This document shows, piece by piece, positions 18,021-26,939 of a stretch of 64,000 nt of DNA (positions are counted from its first letter, which is position 1; each line of letters begins with the position of its first letter). This DNA comes from Rhizobium gallicum bv. gallicum R602sp (lineage in GTDB: Bacteria > Pseudomonadota > Alphaproteobacteria > Rhizobiales > Rhizobiaceae). Under the pieces are notes generated by a model. The model was not told the origin of the DNA, ran no database searches, and saw nothing but the letters and a program-made list of their open reading frames with translations. The translations under genes and the position numbers were made by a program. The stretch spans positions 1,431,501-1,495,500 of the forward strand of contig NZ_CP006877.1 in NCBI RefSeq assembly GCF_000816845.1, written 5' to 3'.

Positions 18021-18482
18021 ATGAAAGAAAATTTGAAGGCCGCCCGCAAGCTCCTGCAGCTTGTGCAGGCCGGCAGCAGTCTGTCGCTCGCCGAGCTGGC
18101 GGAAAAGGCCGGCATGTCGCAAAGCACCGCCTGGCGCAAGATGCAGGAACTCGAGACGGAAGGCGTCATTCGCAAGCGTGTGGCGCTCCTCGATCCGGCA
18201 AAGCTCGATCTCAAGCTCTGCATCATCGCCCATGTAACCTTGGAGGATCACCACGAAGAGGCGATCGAGGCCTTTGCCGCCGCAGTGCGCGACCGGCCCG
18301 AGATCATGGAATGCTATGCGCTATCGGGGACGTTCGACTATATGCTGAAGATCAGGGCGCGCGACGTCGAAGCCTACGAGGCTTTCATGACGCGGTACCT
18401 GATGCGCAATCCACATGTGCGCAATGTGGTGTCGAGCTTCGTCCTGCGCGAACTGAAGTCGACGACAGAGCTGCCGATCTGA
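18021..18482 (+). CDS. Lrp/AsnC family transcriptional regulator
   Basis: The protein is 153 residues. The N-terminal helix-turn-helix is SLSLAELAEKAGMSQSTAWR followed by KMQELETEGVIRKRVALLD, and the C-terminal RAM ligand-binding domain contains ECYALSGTFDYMLKIRARDVEAYEAF. AGGAGGGG lies ahead of the ATG. It is divergent from phhA, the arrangement usual for a regulator of aromatic amino acid catabolism, and the effector is probably an amino acid such as phenylalanine or tyrosine (inference). The downstream side shares a bidirectional terminator with rpsI. Confidence 0.92.
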   Translation: MKENLKAARKLLQLVQAGSSLSLAELAEKAGMSQSTAWRKMQELETEGVIRKRVALLDPAKLDLKLCIIAHVTLEDHHEEAIEAFAAAVRDRPEIMECYALSGTFDYMLKIRARDVEAYEAFMTRYLMRNPHVRNVVSSFVLRELKSTTELPI

Positions 18483-18507
18483 GGACCGGTTGCCGGCGAT
18501 GGCAAAG

Positions 18508-18534
18508 AAAAGGCCGGGAAAGACCCGGCCTTTG
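18508..18534. terminator. Bidirectional terminator between lrp and rpsI
   Basis: Arms AAAGGCCGGG and CCCGGCCTTT surround a 5-base loop, with A-rich sequence to the left and TTTGC to the right. It lies between two convergent transcription units, so it can end both the Lrp gene and the rplM-rpsI operon. Confidence 0.8.
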
Positions 18535-18556
18535 CAAAATCCGTATTCTGAAGCGA

Positions 18557-19024
18557 TTAGCGCTTCGAGAACTGGAACGAACGGCGGGCCTTGGCCTTGC
18601 CGTACTTCTTACGCTCGACGACGCGGCTGTCGCGGGTCAGGAAGCCGCCCTTCTTGAGCACGCCGCGAAGGCCCGGCTCGAAGTAGGTGAGTGCCTTCGA
18701 GAGACCGTGACGAACGGCACCGGCCTGGCCGGAAAGACCGCCGCCTGCAACCGTTGCAACGATGTCGAACTGGCCGTCGCGGGCTGCAGCGACGATCGGC
18801 TGACGCAGGATCATCTGCAGGACCGGACGGGCGAAGTATGCCGTGAAGTCCTTGCCGTTGACGGTGATCTTGCCGGAGCCGGCCTTGAGCCAAACGCGGG
18901 CTACGGCATCCTTACGCTTGCCGGTCGCATAGGAGCGGCCAAGCGAATCGACCTTGCGGACGTGAACCGGAGCAGCTGCTTCCGACGACGTGCCGAGGTC
19001 CTTCAGGGAAGAGAGGTCAGCCAT
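18557..19024 (-). CDS. rpsI: 30S ribosomal protein S9
   Basis: The protein is 155 residues with the S9 signatures [19 protein letters not shown] and [19 protein letters not shown], and the basic C-terminus [15 protein letters not shown] whose terminal KR reaches toward the P-site tRNA. It begins two bases after the rplM stop, forming the standard rplM-rpsI operon. The N-terminal extension of about 25 residues is usual in Alphaproteobacteria. Confidence 0.98.
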   Translation of the reverse strand: MADLSSLKDLGTSSEAAAPVHVRKVDSLGRSYATGKRKDAVARVWLKAGSGKITVNGKDFTAYFARPVLQMILRQPIVAAARDGQFDIVATVAGGGLSGQAGAVRHGLSKALTYFEPGLRGVLKKGGFLTRDSRVVERKKYGKAKARRSFQFSKR

Positions 19025-19026
19025 TA

Positions 19027-19491
19027 TCAGGCGCTCCTTACGTTCTTCTTGTTCAGCTTGGCGACGTCGAGGACGATCGGCTGCTGTGCTTCATGGGGAT
19101 GGTTGGAACCGGAGTAGACGCGGAGGTTCTTCATCTGGCGACGGCCGAGCGGACCACGCGGGACCATGCGCTCGACGGCCTTCTCGAGGACGCGCTCCGG
19201 GAAGCGGCCTTCGATGATCTGGCGAGCGGTGCGCTCCTTGATGCCGCCGGCATAACCGGTGTGCCAGTAGTAGACCTTGTCGGAATACTTCTTGCCGGTG
19301 AAAACGACCTTGTCGGCATTGATGACGATAACGTTGTCACCGTCGTCAACGTGAGGCGTGAAGGTTGCCTTGTGCTTGCCGCGCAGACGCATGGCGATGA
19401 GTGAAGCGAGGCGGCCAACGACAAGCCCTTCGGCGTCGATGATCACCCACTTCTTCTCCACCTCTGCAGGCTTCTGGGAGAAGGTTGCCAT
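19027..19491 (-). CDS. rplM: 50S ribosomal protein L13
   Basis: The protein is 154 residues from the ATG at 19491, preceded by GAGAGAA; the open frame extends to 19575 but that part is not conserved L13 sequence. Signatures are [32 protein letters not shown] and [21 protein letters not shown]13 is an early-assembly protein of the large subunit. It is first in the operon with rpsI. Confidence 0.98.
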   Translation of the reverse strand: MATFSQKPAEVEKKWVIIDAEGLVVGRLASLIAMRLRGKHKATFTPHVDDGDNVIVINADKVVFTGKKYSDKVYYWHTGYAGGIKERTARQIIEGRFPERVLEKAVERMVPRGPLGRRQMKNLRVYSGSNHPHEAQQPIVLDVAKLNKKNVRSA

Positions 19492-19638
19492 AGTAATTCT
19501 CTCTTTTGGATCCCTGAGCCCGAGGGCGAAGGGCGTTTCTTGTTGCTTGGTTTGACGCACCTGGAAGCGCGCCAAAAAGAAAGCAGCCCGGAAAGGCTGC
19601 GTTTCTGGCGCGGTGTATAGAGGGAAAGGTCTTAATGG

Positions 19639-19667
19639 TCAATATCACCTGTTTGCGCCACTGTAAA
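19639..19667 (-). promoter_or_regulatory. Candidate promoter of rplM-rpsI
   Basis: Read on the minus strand, TTTACA is followed after 17 bases by TATTGA, a fair housekeeping-sigma -35/-10 pair in an AT-rich stretch. Transcription would start about 140 bases ahead of rplM. Only pattern matching supports it. Confidence 0.35.
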
Positions 19668-19720
19668 AAATACTAAACAAAATCAATAAGTTAGCGATGT
19701 GGTAATATGATACCGTACTT

Positions 19721-20146
19721 TTATCGCGGTGGAATCGAATAAGTTGCCGTCGCATGGGCCACCAACTCGGCCGGATTTTCCTGAAAGATGGCGGCGTCGA
19801 TAACGGCGAGCCGCTTTCCGAGCTTGAGGATCCGGCAGGTGCAGGTCGTCGGCTGCGGCTTCGGCAGGCGCAGGAAATTGATGTTGAGGCTGGTCGTGAC
19901 GGCAAGTGCGACCGGGCCGATATGGGCAAGCACCGCTGCATAGGCGGTGACGTCCGCCAGCGTGAAGAGGGCAGGACCGGACACGGTGCCGCCAGGGCGC
20001 AGATGCCTTTTTGACGGATCGAACCGCGTCGAGACACTGCCGGGCGTAATGTCCGTCACGGTAAAGACGCGCCCGTCCGTGTGGATCTGCGGGAAATCGG
20101 TCTCCAGAAACTGGTGGACCTCCTCGATCGTCATGACCGGCTGCAT
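19721..20146 (-). CDS. PaaI-type hotdog-fold thioesterase
   Basis: The protein is 141 residues from the ATG at 20146, which has GAGGAGAA upstream; the frame is open to 20203. It carries the hotdog helix region RHLRPGGTVSGPALFTLADVTAYAAVLAH and the strand LAVTTSLNINFLRLPKP typical of the PaaI/YbgC-like thioesterases. They hydrolyse acyl-CoA thioesters; the substrate is unknown. It is divergent from the enoyl-CoA hydratase gene, which fits a shared role in acyl-CoA handling. Confidence 0.85.
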   Translation of the reverse strand: MQPVMTIEEVHQFLETDFPQIHTDGRVFTVTDITPGSVSTRFDPSKRHLRPGGTVSGPALFTLADVTAYAAVLAHIGPVALAVTTSLNINFLRLPKPQPTTCTCRILKLGKRLAVIDAAIFQENPAELVAHATATYSIPPR

Positions 20147-20219
20147 CGCTTCTCCTCGAAATTGCCGATAGCTTGTGACAGAACTGTTAGCACGAAATCG
20201 CAATGTAAGGAGTTAGACA

Positions 20220-21050
20220 ATGGCCGAAGTCGTATCCTTCCGGAAGGGCGCAAACGAGGATGGGAGCGTCCTCGTTACCCGCTCGCTTGCCGATGGCGTG
20301 CTGCGACTCACGCTCAACAACCCGCCGGCGAACGTGCTTTCGATCGCGGTGATGGAACTGTTGATGGGCGAGCTTCAGAAAGCCGCTGAAGACGGCGAAG
20401 TCCGCGTAGTGGTCATCGCCTCGACCGGCGATGTGTTCTCTGCGGGTCACGATCTCAAGGAGATGACGGAGCATCGTGCCGATGCCGATGGCGGGGTGGC
20501 CTTCTTTGAGGAGACATTTGCGCTTGCAGCCGATCTCATGCTGGAGATCACCCGCCTCCCGAAACCGGTGATCGCGCAGATCGACGGGCTTGCGACGGCA
20601 GCCGGCTGCCAGCTCGTCGTCTCCTGCGACCTTGCGATCTGTACCGACACCGCGACCTTCTGCACACCTGGCGTCAATATTGGGTTGTTCTGCTCGACGC
20701 CAATGGTCGCCGTTACGCGCGCCGCGCACCGGAAGCAGGCGATGGAAATGCTGCTGACCGGCGAAACGATCGATGCTTCGACCGCCAAGGACTTCGGCCT
20801 CGTCAACCGGATCGTACCCAAGCAGTATCTGACGCAGGTCGTGAGCAAATACGCTTCGGTCATCGCTTCGAAATCACCCTTGACGCTGAAGATCGGCAAG
20901 GAGGCCTTCTACCGCCAGCTCGAAATGCAGACAGAAGAGGCATACAGCCACGCGGCCCAGGTGATGGTCGACAACATGCTGACTGCAGACGCGGAAGAGG
21001 GCATCGGCGCGTTTCTTGCAAAACGGGTGCCGAGTTGGACCGGCGAGTAG
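20220..21050 (+). CDS. Enoyl-CoA hydratase/isomerase family protein
   Basis: The protein is 276 residues with the crotonase fold: NPPANVLSIAVMELL, the oxyanion-hole segment FSAGHDLKEMTEHR, then IAQIDGLATAAGCQLVVSCDLAI and the later TGETIDASTAKDFGLVNRIV. The GHDLKEM form and the residues around position 140 resemble the ECHDC3-like branch rather than classical FadB-type hydratases, so the exact reaction is uncertain. AAGGAG precedes the ATG. It diverges from the PaaI thioesterase. Confidence 0.88.
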   Translation: MAEVVSFRKGANEDGSVLVTRSLADGVLRLTLNNPPANVLSIAVMELLMGELQKAAEDGEVRVVVIASTGDVFSAGHDLKEMTEHRADADGGVAFFEETFALAADLMLEITRLPKPVIAQIDGLATAAGCQLVVSCDLAICTDTATFCTPGVNIGLFCSTPMVAVTRAAHRKQAMEMLLTGETIDASTAKDFGLVNRIVPKQYLTQVVSKYASVIASKSPLTLKIGKEAFYRQLEMQTEEAYSHAAQVMVDNMLTADAEEGIGAFLAKRVPSWTGE

Positions 21051-21346
21051 CGCGCTCGACATTCTGCGGGACGAGCAGCCAGGGCCAAATGCTAGTCGTG
21101 CTCACTATGCGAAATCGCTGGACGATTTAAGCTAAAATCTGTTGGACTGCATAAATTGAGCTGCGATCGGAAAGATCAGTGGGCAATGACAATCAATGGC
21201 CCTTGGCGTCAATGCCTTCGCTTCGAAGAAGGGAAACGATCCGCAGCTTTGGCTCAATCTGCAATCTGCTTGCGATCTGGCTATTGCAGAACGTGAGAAG
21301 GGCGAGCGGATTTCAAACGAGGTTATTCCAGCGCGCGGCGTAGTTC

Positions 21347-22183
21347 TTACCCGAGCTTCAGGATCAGTCCGCCGCTCGCGATGATCACGCCTGCGAGATA
21401 ACGCCATGGGCTGGCTTTCTCCTTCAGGACCAGCACTGAAATGATGAGCGCGAAGAGAATCGACGTTTCCCGCAGCGCGGCGACGGTGGCGACGGGCGCC
21501 TTGGTCATGGCCCAGAGGGCGAAGCCGTAGGAGGCGATCGAACCGGTGCCGCCAATCAGACCGCGCCACCAATTGTAGCGGACATGCACCGCGACCGCGA
21601 GAAGGCCGCGGCGCGAGATCGCCCATGCAAAGAGCAGCACCGGCGGCAGCAGCGCCATCCACAGCGTATAGGACACCGCATTGCCGGAGACGCGTGCGCC
21701 GATGCCGTCGACATAAGTATAGGTAGCGATGACGCAGGCATTGACGAGCGCGAGCATGATGGCATGTTTGCTGCCGCGCCGCGCCTCGAAGGCAAGGGTC
21801 AGAATGCCGGCGCAGATCGTCATCGTGCCGATGAGCGCGCCGCCCGAAAGGCTTTCGTTCAACACGAAGCCGCTTGTGGCGGTGATGAGGAGCGGCGCGC
21901 AGCCGCGCATCAGCGGATAGACGAGGCCGATATCGCCTGCGCGGTAAGCGGCCGCGACCAATTGAAAATACGCAAATTGCAGGACGGCCGACGCGCCGAT
22001 GAAGGGCCAGGCCGTTGGCTGCGGCAGCGGCAGAAAGGGCAGGAACGGCAGCGCCGCCACCGCCCCGCCGGCCGAAACAAGCGCCGCGTCCAGCGATTTG
22101 TTGGTCCCCGCCTTGATGATCGCATTCCAAGTCGCATGCAGGAATGCACCGAAGAGAACGAGCAGAATGACGTCGAGGGGCAC
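21347..22183 (-). CDS. EamA/DMT superfamily transporter
   Basis: The protein is 278 residues with ten predicted transmembrane helices in two EamA repeats. It starts MPLDVILLVLFGAFLHATWNAIIK, the typical first helix of the family, and includes VYPLMRGCAPLLITATSGF and a final SPWRYLAGVIIASGGLILKLG. Such proteins export or import small metabolites; the substrate is not predictable. About 300 bases without a gene separate it from the enoyl-CoA hydratase, with which it converges. Confidence 0.88.
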   Translation of the reverse strand: MPLDVILLVLFGAFLHATWNAIIKAGTNKSLDAALVSAGGAVAALPFLPFLPLPQPTAWPFIGASAVLQFAYFQLVAAAYRAGDIGLVYPLMRGCAPLLITATSGFVLNESLSGGALIGTMTICAGILTLAFEARRGSKHAIMLALVNACVIATYTYVDGIGARVSGNAVSYTLWMALLPPVLLFAWAISRRGLLAVAVHVRYNWWRGLIGGTGSIASYGFALWAMTKAPVATVAALRETSILFALIISVLVLKEKASPWRYLAGVIIASGGLILKLG

Positions 22184-22656
22184 GATGCGGACCGGAATGG
22201 GAGAAGGGGAAGGCTAGTTGGGGAGAATGGGTATGAGCCGTGTTGATGCGAAAATCAATCTTGCGAGCGGATTTTGCAACCGGTGGCTGGTCTCCTGCTT
22301 GAAAATGAGAATCGTCATGCTCGGTTCCGGCGCTAACGAGCAGTACCTCCGGGGCGTAGCCCACGCGCTCGAAATACGTTTATTTTGGCTGCGTACACTC
22401 AACTATGAGGTGTTTCTAATAGACCCAAGAACGAAAAAGGAACAAAAAGAATACAAAAGAAGTTTAATAGATGATAACATTTCTCCGCTTAGTCCATTCT
22501 CGATTTATACTTCTGTAATATAGAGATTGTTCTATAATTTTGCTATATCCATTTTGATGCAAACCCAAGTAGCAATTCGAACCGCTTCTGATATACAAAG
22601 GCCGGAAGCTGCGTGTTTCCGGCTCTTGCGAAATCGTTTTCGCGTCCGAACGCCTG
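22184..22656. other. AT-rich gene-free gap
   Basis: About 470 bases between the EamA gene and the small exported protein. The section around 22430-22560 is visibly poorer in G and C than anything nearby. One plus-strand ORF (22218-22523) runs through it but ends in lysine- and isoleucine-rich sequence with no recognisable domain and is not accepted as a gene. At 22601-22623 GCCGGAA/TTCCGGC forms a hairpin that, read leftward, is followed by CCTTTGTAT and probably ends the gene at 22657. Confidence 0.5.
22601..22623 (-). terminator. Probable terminator of the small exported protein gene
   Basis: Inverted repeat GCCGGAA/TTCCGGC with a 9-base loop. On the minus strand it is followed by CCTTTGTAT and lies about 35 bases past the stop of the gene ending at 22657. 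The poly-T run is short, so strength is uncertain. Confidence 0.5.
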
Positions 22657-22980
22657 CTACAGGGAGTGGTTTGGTATGAAGAACATCCCGTCAAGATTGT
22701 CGATACTCTGGCAGTTGAGGACCGGGCAGGACCGGTCGTCTCTGGTCGGTATGTTCTTCCACTCCGCATATTCGTTAGCGTCGCAGTACCGACTGTTGCG
22801 GACGTAGCGATCGTAAAGCGGAAGGCCGCGCGGCGAGGTCCAGCGGAAGATGACGGCGCCTTGATTGTGGATTGCGGCGCGGGCACTTTGGCAGGTCATG
22901 GACATCGGATTGTAGCGGGAGATCGCCAGCGATGGTGAGGCCGCAAGGACAAGTGCTGCGGTGAGAGCGAGTTTTTTCAT
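22657..22980 (-). CDS. Small exported hypothetical protein
   Basis: The protein is 107 residues from the ATG at 22980, which has GGAGGAAC upstream. A signal peptide (MKKLALTAALVLAASPSLAI) is followed by a compact domain with four cysteines (MTCQSA, SRYCDAN, DRSCPVLNC) that could form disulfides. The pattern RYNPMSMTCQSARAAI with FRWTSPRGLPLYDRYV is seen in short rhizobial periplasmic proteins without assigned function. It diverges from the CoA-binding protein. Confidence 0.75.
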   Translation of the reverse strand: MKKLALTAALVLAASPSLAISRYNPMSMTCQSARAAIHNQGAVIFRWTSPRGLPLYDRYVRNSRYCDANEYAEWKNIPTRDDRSCPVLNCQSIDNLDGMFFIPNHSL

Positions 22981-23077
22981 GGGTTGTTCCTCCTTGGGAA
23001 CCCGGATGCCTATATATACGCCCGAAGGAACTGTCAGTTTCAACTCTCTGCAAATAATGTCGACTGGAGGAAAGCTG

Positions 23078-23506
23078 ATGAATCACGACCGTTATCCGGA
23101 CGATTACATTGCCGGAATTTTGAACTCCGTGAAGACGATCGCGCTGACCGGGGCGTCGCCCAATCCGGCCCGGCCGAGCAACGGCGTGATGGGCTATCTC
23201 CTGTCGCGCGGCTACAATGTCATTCCCGTCAACCCCGGGCAGGCAGGCAAGCAGATCCAGGGCCAGCTCGTCTATGCCCGGCTTGCCGATATCCCGGTGC
23301 CGGTCGATATGGTCGACGTCTTCCGCGCCTCGGAATATCTCCATGGTGTCGTTGATGAAGCTCTGGCTCTTCCCTTGCGGCCGAAGGTGATTTGGTCGCA
23401 GCTCGGCGTGCGCGACGATGCCGCCGCAGCGAAGGCGGAGGAAGCTGGCATAAAAGTTGTGATGGACCGCTGCCCGGCAATCGAAATCCCGCGCCTTGCC
23501 GCGTGA
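23078..23506 (+). CDS. CoA-binding domain protein
   Basis: The protein is 142 residues from the ATG at 23078, chosen for GGAGG at 23067. It is a single Rossmann-type CoA-binding domain of the succinyl-CoA synthetase alpha type: KTIALTGASPNPARPSNGVMGYL, GYNVIPVNPG, VDMVDVFRASEYL, and the late KVVMDRCPAIEI. Proteins of this YccU-like family bind CoA but have no known reaction. It sits 104 bases upstream of the O-acetylhomoserine sulfhydrylase gene on the same strand and may be co-transcribed. Confidence 0.88.
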   Translation: MNHDRYPDDYIAGILNSVKTIALTGASPNPARPSNGVMGYLLSRGYNVIPVNPGQAGKQIQGQLVYARLADIPVPVDMVDVFRASEYLHGVVDEALALPLRPKVIWSQLGVRDDAAAAKAEEAGIKVVMDRCPAIEIPRLAA

Positions 23507-23610
23507 GTGCACGGATTTTTCTCCAGACGCCCGGTGGTTGAAACGCAAAGCGATTAACATTTGCGGATCGTAGTCTATGCTCCCGCCATCGATAGCGACG
23601 GGAGGACGAC

Positions 23611-24894
23611 ATGGCGACGAGCGATCCGGGTTTCAACACGCTGGCAATCCATGCCGGTGCGCAGCCGGATCCGGCGACGGGCGCGCGGATAACGCCGATC
23701 TATCAGACGACAGCCTTCGTCTTTAACGATTCCGATCACGCGGCCTCGCTCTTTGGCCTGCAGGCCTTCGGCAATATCTATACGCGCATCATGAACCCGA
23801 CGCAGGCAGTGCTGGAAGAGCGCGTGGCAGCCCTTGAAGGCGGCACGGCAGCGCTTGCCGTGGCTTCGGGTCACGCCGCGCAGGTCATCGTCTTTCATAC
23901 GATCATGCGTCCGGGCGAGAATTTCGTCGCGGCCAGGCAGCTCTACGGCGGCTCGGTCAATCAGTTCGGCAATGCCTTCGGGAATTTCGGCTGGCAGGTG
24001 CGCTGGGCCGATTCCCTCGATCCGGCAAGTTTTGAAAGCCAGATCGATGAGAAGACGCGGGCGATCTTCATCGAAAGCCTGGCCAATCCCGGCGGCACGT
24101 TCGTCGACATCGCGGCGATTGCCGAGGTGGCCCACAGGTACGGCCTGCCACTTATCGTCGACAACACGATGGCCACGCCTTACCTCATTCGGCCGATCGA
24201 GCATGGCGCCGACATCGTCGTGCATTCGCTGACGAAGTTCCTCGGCGGCCATGGCAATTCCATGGGCGGCATCATCGTCGATGGCGGCACCTTCGACTGG
24301 TCAAAGTCCGGCAACTATCCGATGCTGTCCACGCCGCGCCCGGAATATAACGGCATGGTGCTGCATTCGACCTTCGGCAATTTCGCCTTCGCAATCGCCG
24401 CCCGCGTGCTCGGCCTTCGCGACCTCGGCCCGGCCATCTCGCCCTTCAACGCCTTCCTGATCCTCACCGGCATCGAAACGCTGCCACTAAGGATGCAGCG
24501 CCACAGCGACAATGCCATAGCGGTCGCCAGATGGCTGAAAGCACACAGCAAGGTCGCCTGGGTGAACTATGCGGGTCTCGAAGATGATCCGAACCACACC
24601 CTGCAGCAGCGCTATTCGCCGAAGGGTGCAGGCTCGGTCTTTACCTTTGGCGTCAAGGGCGGCTACGAGGCGGGCAAGGCCCTGGTGGAGGGCCTGGAGC
24701 TCTTCTCCCACCTCGCCAATATCGGCGATACGCGCTCTCTGGTCATACACCCGGCCTCGACCACCCACCGCCAGCTGACCGACGAACAGAAGACCGCCGC
24801 CGGCGCCGGTCCCGATGTCGTCCGCCTCTCGATCGGCATCGAGGACGTAAAGGACATCATCGCCGACCTTGAGCAGTCGCTTTCGAAGATGTGA
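23611..24894 (+). CDS. metY: O-acetylhomoserine sulfhydrylase
   Basis: The protein is 427 residues and belongs to the Cys/Met metabolism PLP enzymes. Visible features are [23 protein letters not shown], the phosphate-binding ASGHAAQ, the substrate-facing [12 protein letters not shown], and the PLP lysine in [12 protein letters not shown]. Length and the inserted loop after the PLP lysine fit O-acetylhomoserine (thiol)-lyase rather than cystathionine gamma-synthase. It makes homocysteine from O-acetylhomoserine and sulfide. The next gene, a cupin, begins six bases after its stop. Confidence 0.92.
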   Translation: MATSDPGFNTLAIHAGAQPDPATGARITPIYQTTAFVFNDSDHAASLFGLQAFGNIYTRIMNPTQAVLEERVAALEGGTAALAVASGHAAQVIVFHTIMRPGENFVAARQLYGGSVNQFGNAFGNFGWQVRWADSLDPASFESQIDEKTRAIFIESLANPGGTFVDIAAIAEVAHRYGLPLIVDNTMATPYLIRPIEHGADIVVHSLTKFLGGHGNSMGGIIVDGGTFDWSKSGNYPMLSTPRPEYNGMVLHSTFGNFAFAIAARVLGLRDLGPAISPFNAFLILTGIETLPLRMQRHSDNAIAVARWLKAHSKVAWVNYAGLEDDPNHTLQQRYSPKGAGSVFTFGVKGGYEAGKALVEGLELFSHLANIGDTRSLVIHPASTTHRQLTDEQKTAAGAGPDVVRLSIGIEDVKDIIADLEQSLSKM

Positions 24895-24900
24895 GGTCCC

Positions 24901-25245
24901 ATGGCAAACAAGATCACCTTCGGCATAGACGGAACTGAACCCGAGTTCGGCGCACCGGACGCGGACCGCATCGTTTCCGGCAATCCGCAGTTTCGCACCT
25001 GGAACCTGGAGGCGGCCGAAGGCGGCCTCTATTCGGGCGTCTGGGAGGCGACCCCCGGCAAATGGCGAATTTCCTATGACGAGTGGGAATATTTCAACGT
25101 GCTCTGCGGGCACTCGATCGTCACCGAGGACGGCGGCGAGCCGGTGCATCTGAAGGCAGGTGACCGGATGATTCTAAAGCCCGGTTTCAAGGGAACCTGG
25201 GAAGTCGTTGAAACGACTCGCAAGGATTATGTGATCCGGGTTTAG
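24901..25245 (+). CDS. Cupin domain protein
   Basis: The protein is 114 residues with one small-barrel cupin of the (S)-ureidoglycine aminohydrolase-like DUF861 type: WEATPGKWRISYDEWEYFNVL, then IVTEDGGEPVHLKAGDRMIL and FKGTWEVVETTRKDYV. The metal-binding histidines of classic cupins are largely missing, as usual in this subgroup. Its start lies six bases after metY, so it is probably translated from the same message. The function is unknown. Confidence 0.85.
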   Translation: MANKITFGIDGTEPEFGAPDADRIVSGNPQFRTWNLEAAEGGLYSGVWEATPGKWRISYDEWEYFNVLCGHSIVTEDGGEPVHLKAGDRMILKPGFKGTWEVVETTRKDYVIRV

Positions 25246-25266
25246 GGCGCAGTACCTCTGTCCTTT

Positions 25267-25734
25267 TCAGTGGCCGGCGACGAATTTCTTTGCAAAGTCC
25301 GGCGAAGCGATGCGGTTCATCGCATTGCGCAGCGCTGCGGATTCCGCTTCGCCGAAGGCGTTGTCGAAACGCGAATGCGCCGCGCGCCAAAGCAGCTGCG
25401 CCCCTTGCCACTTTTCGACGCCGATCTCCGTCAATCTTGCCCGCTTCACGCGGCGGTCCTTCTCGTCAGGCACGAGTTCCACAAGTCCGTCGCGGATGAG
25501 GGGTTTGAGTGTGTGTCCAAGTGCGGAAAGATCCATCACCAAGCCATCGGCCAGGGATTTCAGGGAAGGGTTGCCGTTGAAGTGAATCTGGCTGAGCAGG
25601 CCGTATTGCGTCGCCTTGAGCCCGCTTGGTGCCAGCACATCGTCATAGAGCTGGCCGAGTTGCCGGGTGGCGCGGCGCAATGCGCTGTTGCTGCAATAGG
25701 CCCAGCTTTCAAAGCCTTCGGTCTTCTCGTCCAT
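25267..25734 (-). CDS. MarR family transcriptional regulator
   Basis: The protein is 155 residues with the MarR winged helix: GLKATQYGLLSQIHFNGN, then SLADGLVMDLSALGHTLKPL as recognition region, and the wing ELVPDEKDRRVKRARLTEIG. A cysteine in YCSNSALRR near the N-terminus could act as a redox sensor (inference). GGAGAGCG precedes the ATG. It is divergent from the short-chain dehydrogenase pseudogene, with a palindrome between them that is a probable operator. Confidence 0.92.
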   Translation of the reverse strand: MDEKTEGFESWAYCSNSALRRATRQLGQLYDDVLAPSGLKATQYGLLSQIHFNGNPSLKSLADGLVMDLSALGHTLKPLIRDGLVELVPDEKDRRVKRARLTEIGVEKWQGAQLLWRAAHSRFDNAFGEAESAALRNAMNRIASPDFAKKFVAGH

Positions 25735-25838
25735 AATCGCTCTCCTGAGGCGATGTCTGCGGATTGTTGACGATCAGTCAATCGCCACTTGGAATTTTTC
25801 CATCGATTGCTCTTGCGGGAAATCAGGTTCCGAATATG

Positions 25839-25852
25839 GTGGTATATACCAC
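25839..25852. promoter_or_regulatory. Palindromic operator candidate for the MarR protein
   Basis: GTGGTATATACCAC is a perfect 14-bp palindrome in the space between the divergent MarR and dehydrogenase genes, 25 bases ahead of the dehydrogenase ATG. Its AT core could overlap a -10 element of the rightward promoter. MarR proteins bind palindromes of this size, and the divergent layout is the classical one for a repressor and its target. Confidence 0.55.
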
Positions 25853-25876
25853 TAAAAACCTCGGAAAGGATTACCG

Positions 25877-26680
25877 ATGTCTCGCTCGTCCCTTGGAACT
25901 GCACTCGTGACCGGCGCTTCCTCGGGGATCGGCGCGACCTATGCCGATCGCCTGGCCAAACGTGGCTATGATCTCCTGCTTGTCGCCCGCGATGCCAGTC
26001 GGCTGCATGCGCTTGCTGAAAAGATAACGGCAGAGCGGGGCATCAAGGCAGAGGTGCTGCCGGCCGATCTCACGGAGCGTGAAGATGTCCGCAAGGTCGA
26101 ACAACGGCTGCGTCAGGATGAAGATATCACGCTTCTCGTCAACAATGCCGGAATCGGTCCGAAAGGCACGCTGCTGGATGATGACATCGACTATCTCGAA
26201 ACGATGATCGAATTGAATGTCGTAGCCGTGAACCGGCTCGGCATCGCCGCGGCGCAGACATTCGCCAAACGAGGCAAGGGCGCCATCATCAACATCGCGT
26301 CGGTCGTCGCGCTGATCGCCGAGCGTTTCAACGGCACCTACAGCGCCACCAAGGCCTTCGTGCTCAATCTGACGCAGGCGATCAACGCCGAAGCGGGGCC
26401 GAAGGGCGTGTAGGTCCAGGCCGTGCTTCCCGGATTGACGCGGACCGAAATTTTCGACCGTGTCGGCAGCTCCTTCGACCGGTTCCCGCCGACGATGATC
26501 ATGGACGTGACGGACATGGTGGATGCGGCACTGGCAGGCTTCGATCAGGGCGAACTCGTCACCATTCCCTCTCTTCCGGACAATGCCGACTGGAACGCGT
26601 TTAGCGCTGCCCGTTCGGCGCTTGGCCCCAACCTCTCGCACGACCACCCGGCCGCCCGCTATGGCGCCCCGAGGGTCTGA
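25877..26680 (+). pseudogene. Short-chain dehydrogenase gene with in-frame TAG
   Basis: The frame encodes a classical SDR: the TGASSGIGATYADRLAKRG cofactor motif, NNAGIGPKGTLL, the catalytic NIASVVALI serine region and YSATKAF. At 26411-26413 a TAG interrupts GPKGV-VQAVLPGLTRTEIFD, exactly where homologs continue, and the same frame then runs to 26680. All catalytic residues precede the stop, but the truncated 178-residue product would lose the substrate loop and last helices. No frameshift is present, so one base change would explain the defect. Read-through or a sequencing error is possible. Confidence 0.85.
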
Positions 26681-26939
26681 GGCGCGCACTGTCTTGGACT
26701 GCGGCGAACCAACGCAGTTCCAGGTATTTCTGAAGCAAGCGCTCCGTTCCGTTTCGATCAAGGCGCTAGTTCGGAAGTATTACTACAGCTGACCGCGAGC
26801 AAATCATATTATATTTAGCTAATTTAACTTGAGATCGCTTTCCAGTATTGAAACCGCCATCCGGCCTTATCTTTGCGCCGGGAATTTCGTCCGTACGCCT
26901 CTTTTCACGCAATCAATCAACTCTTCTTGGGCAGGTGAC

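Noticed and set aside
22218..22523. 101-codon plus-strand ORF in the AT-rich gap
   Set aside because: No good ribosome site, no domain, composition shifts abruptly within it; more likely chance.
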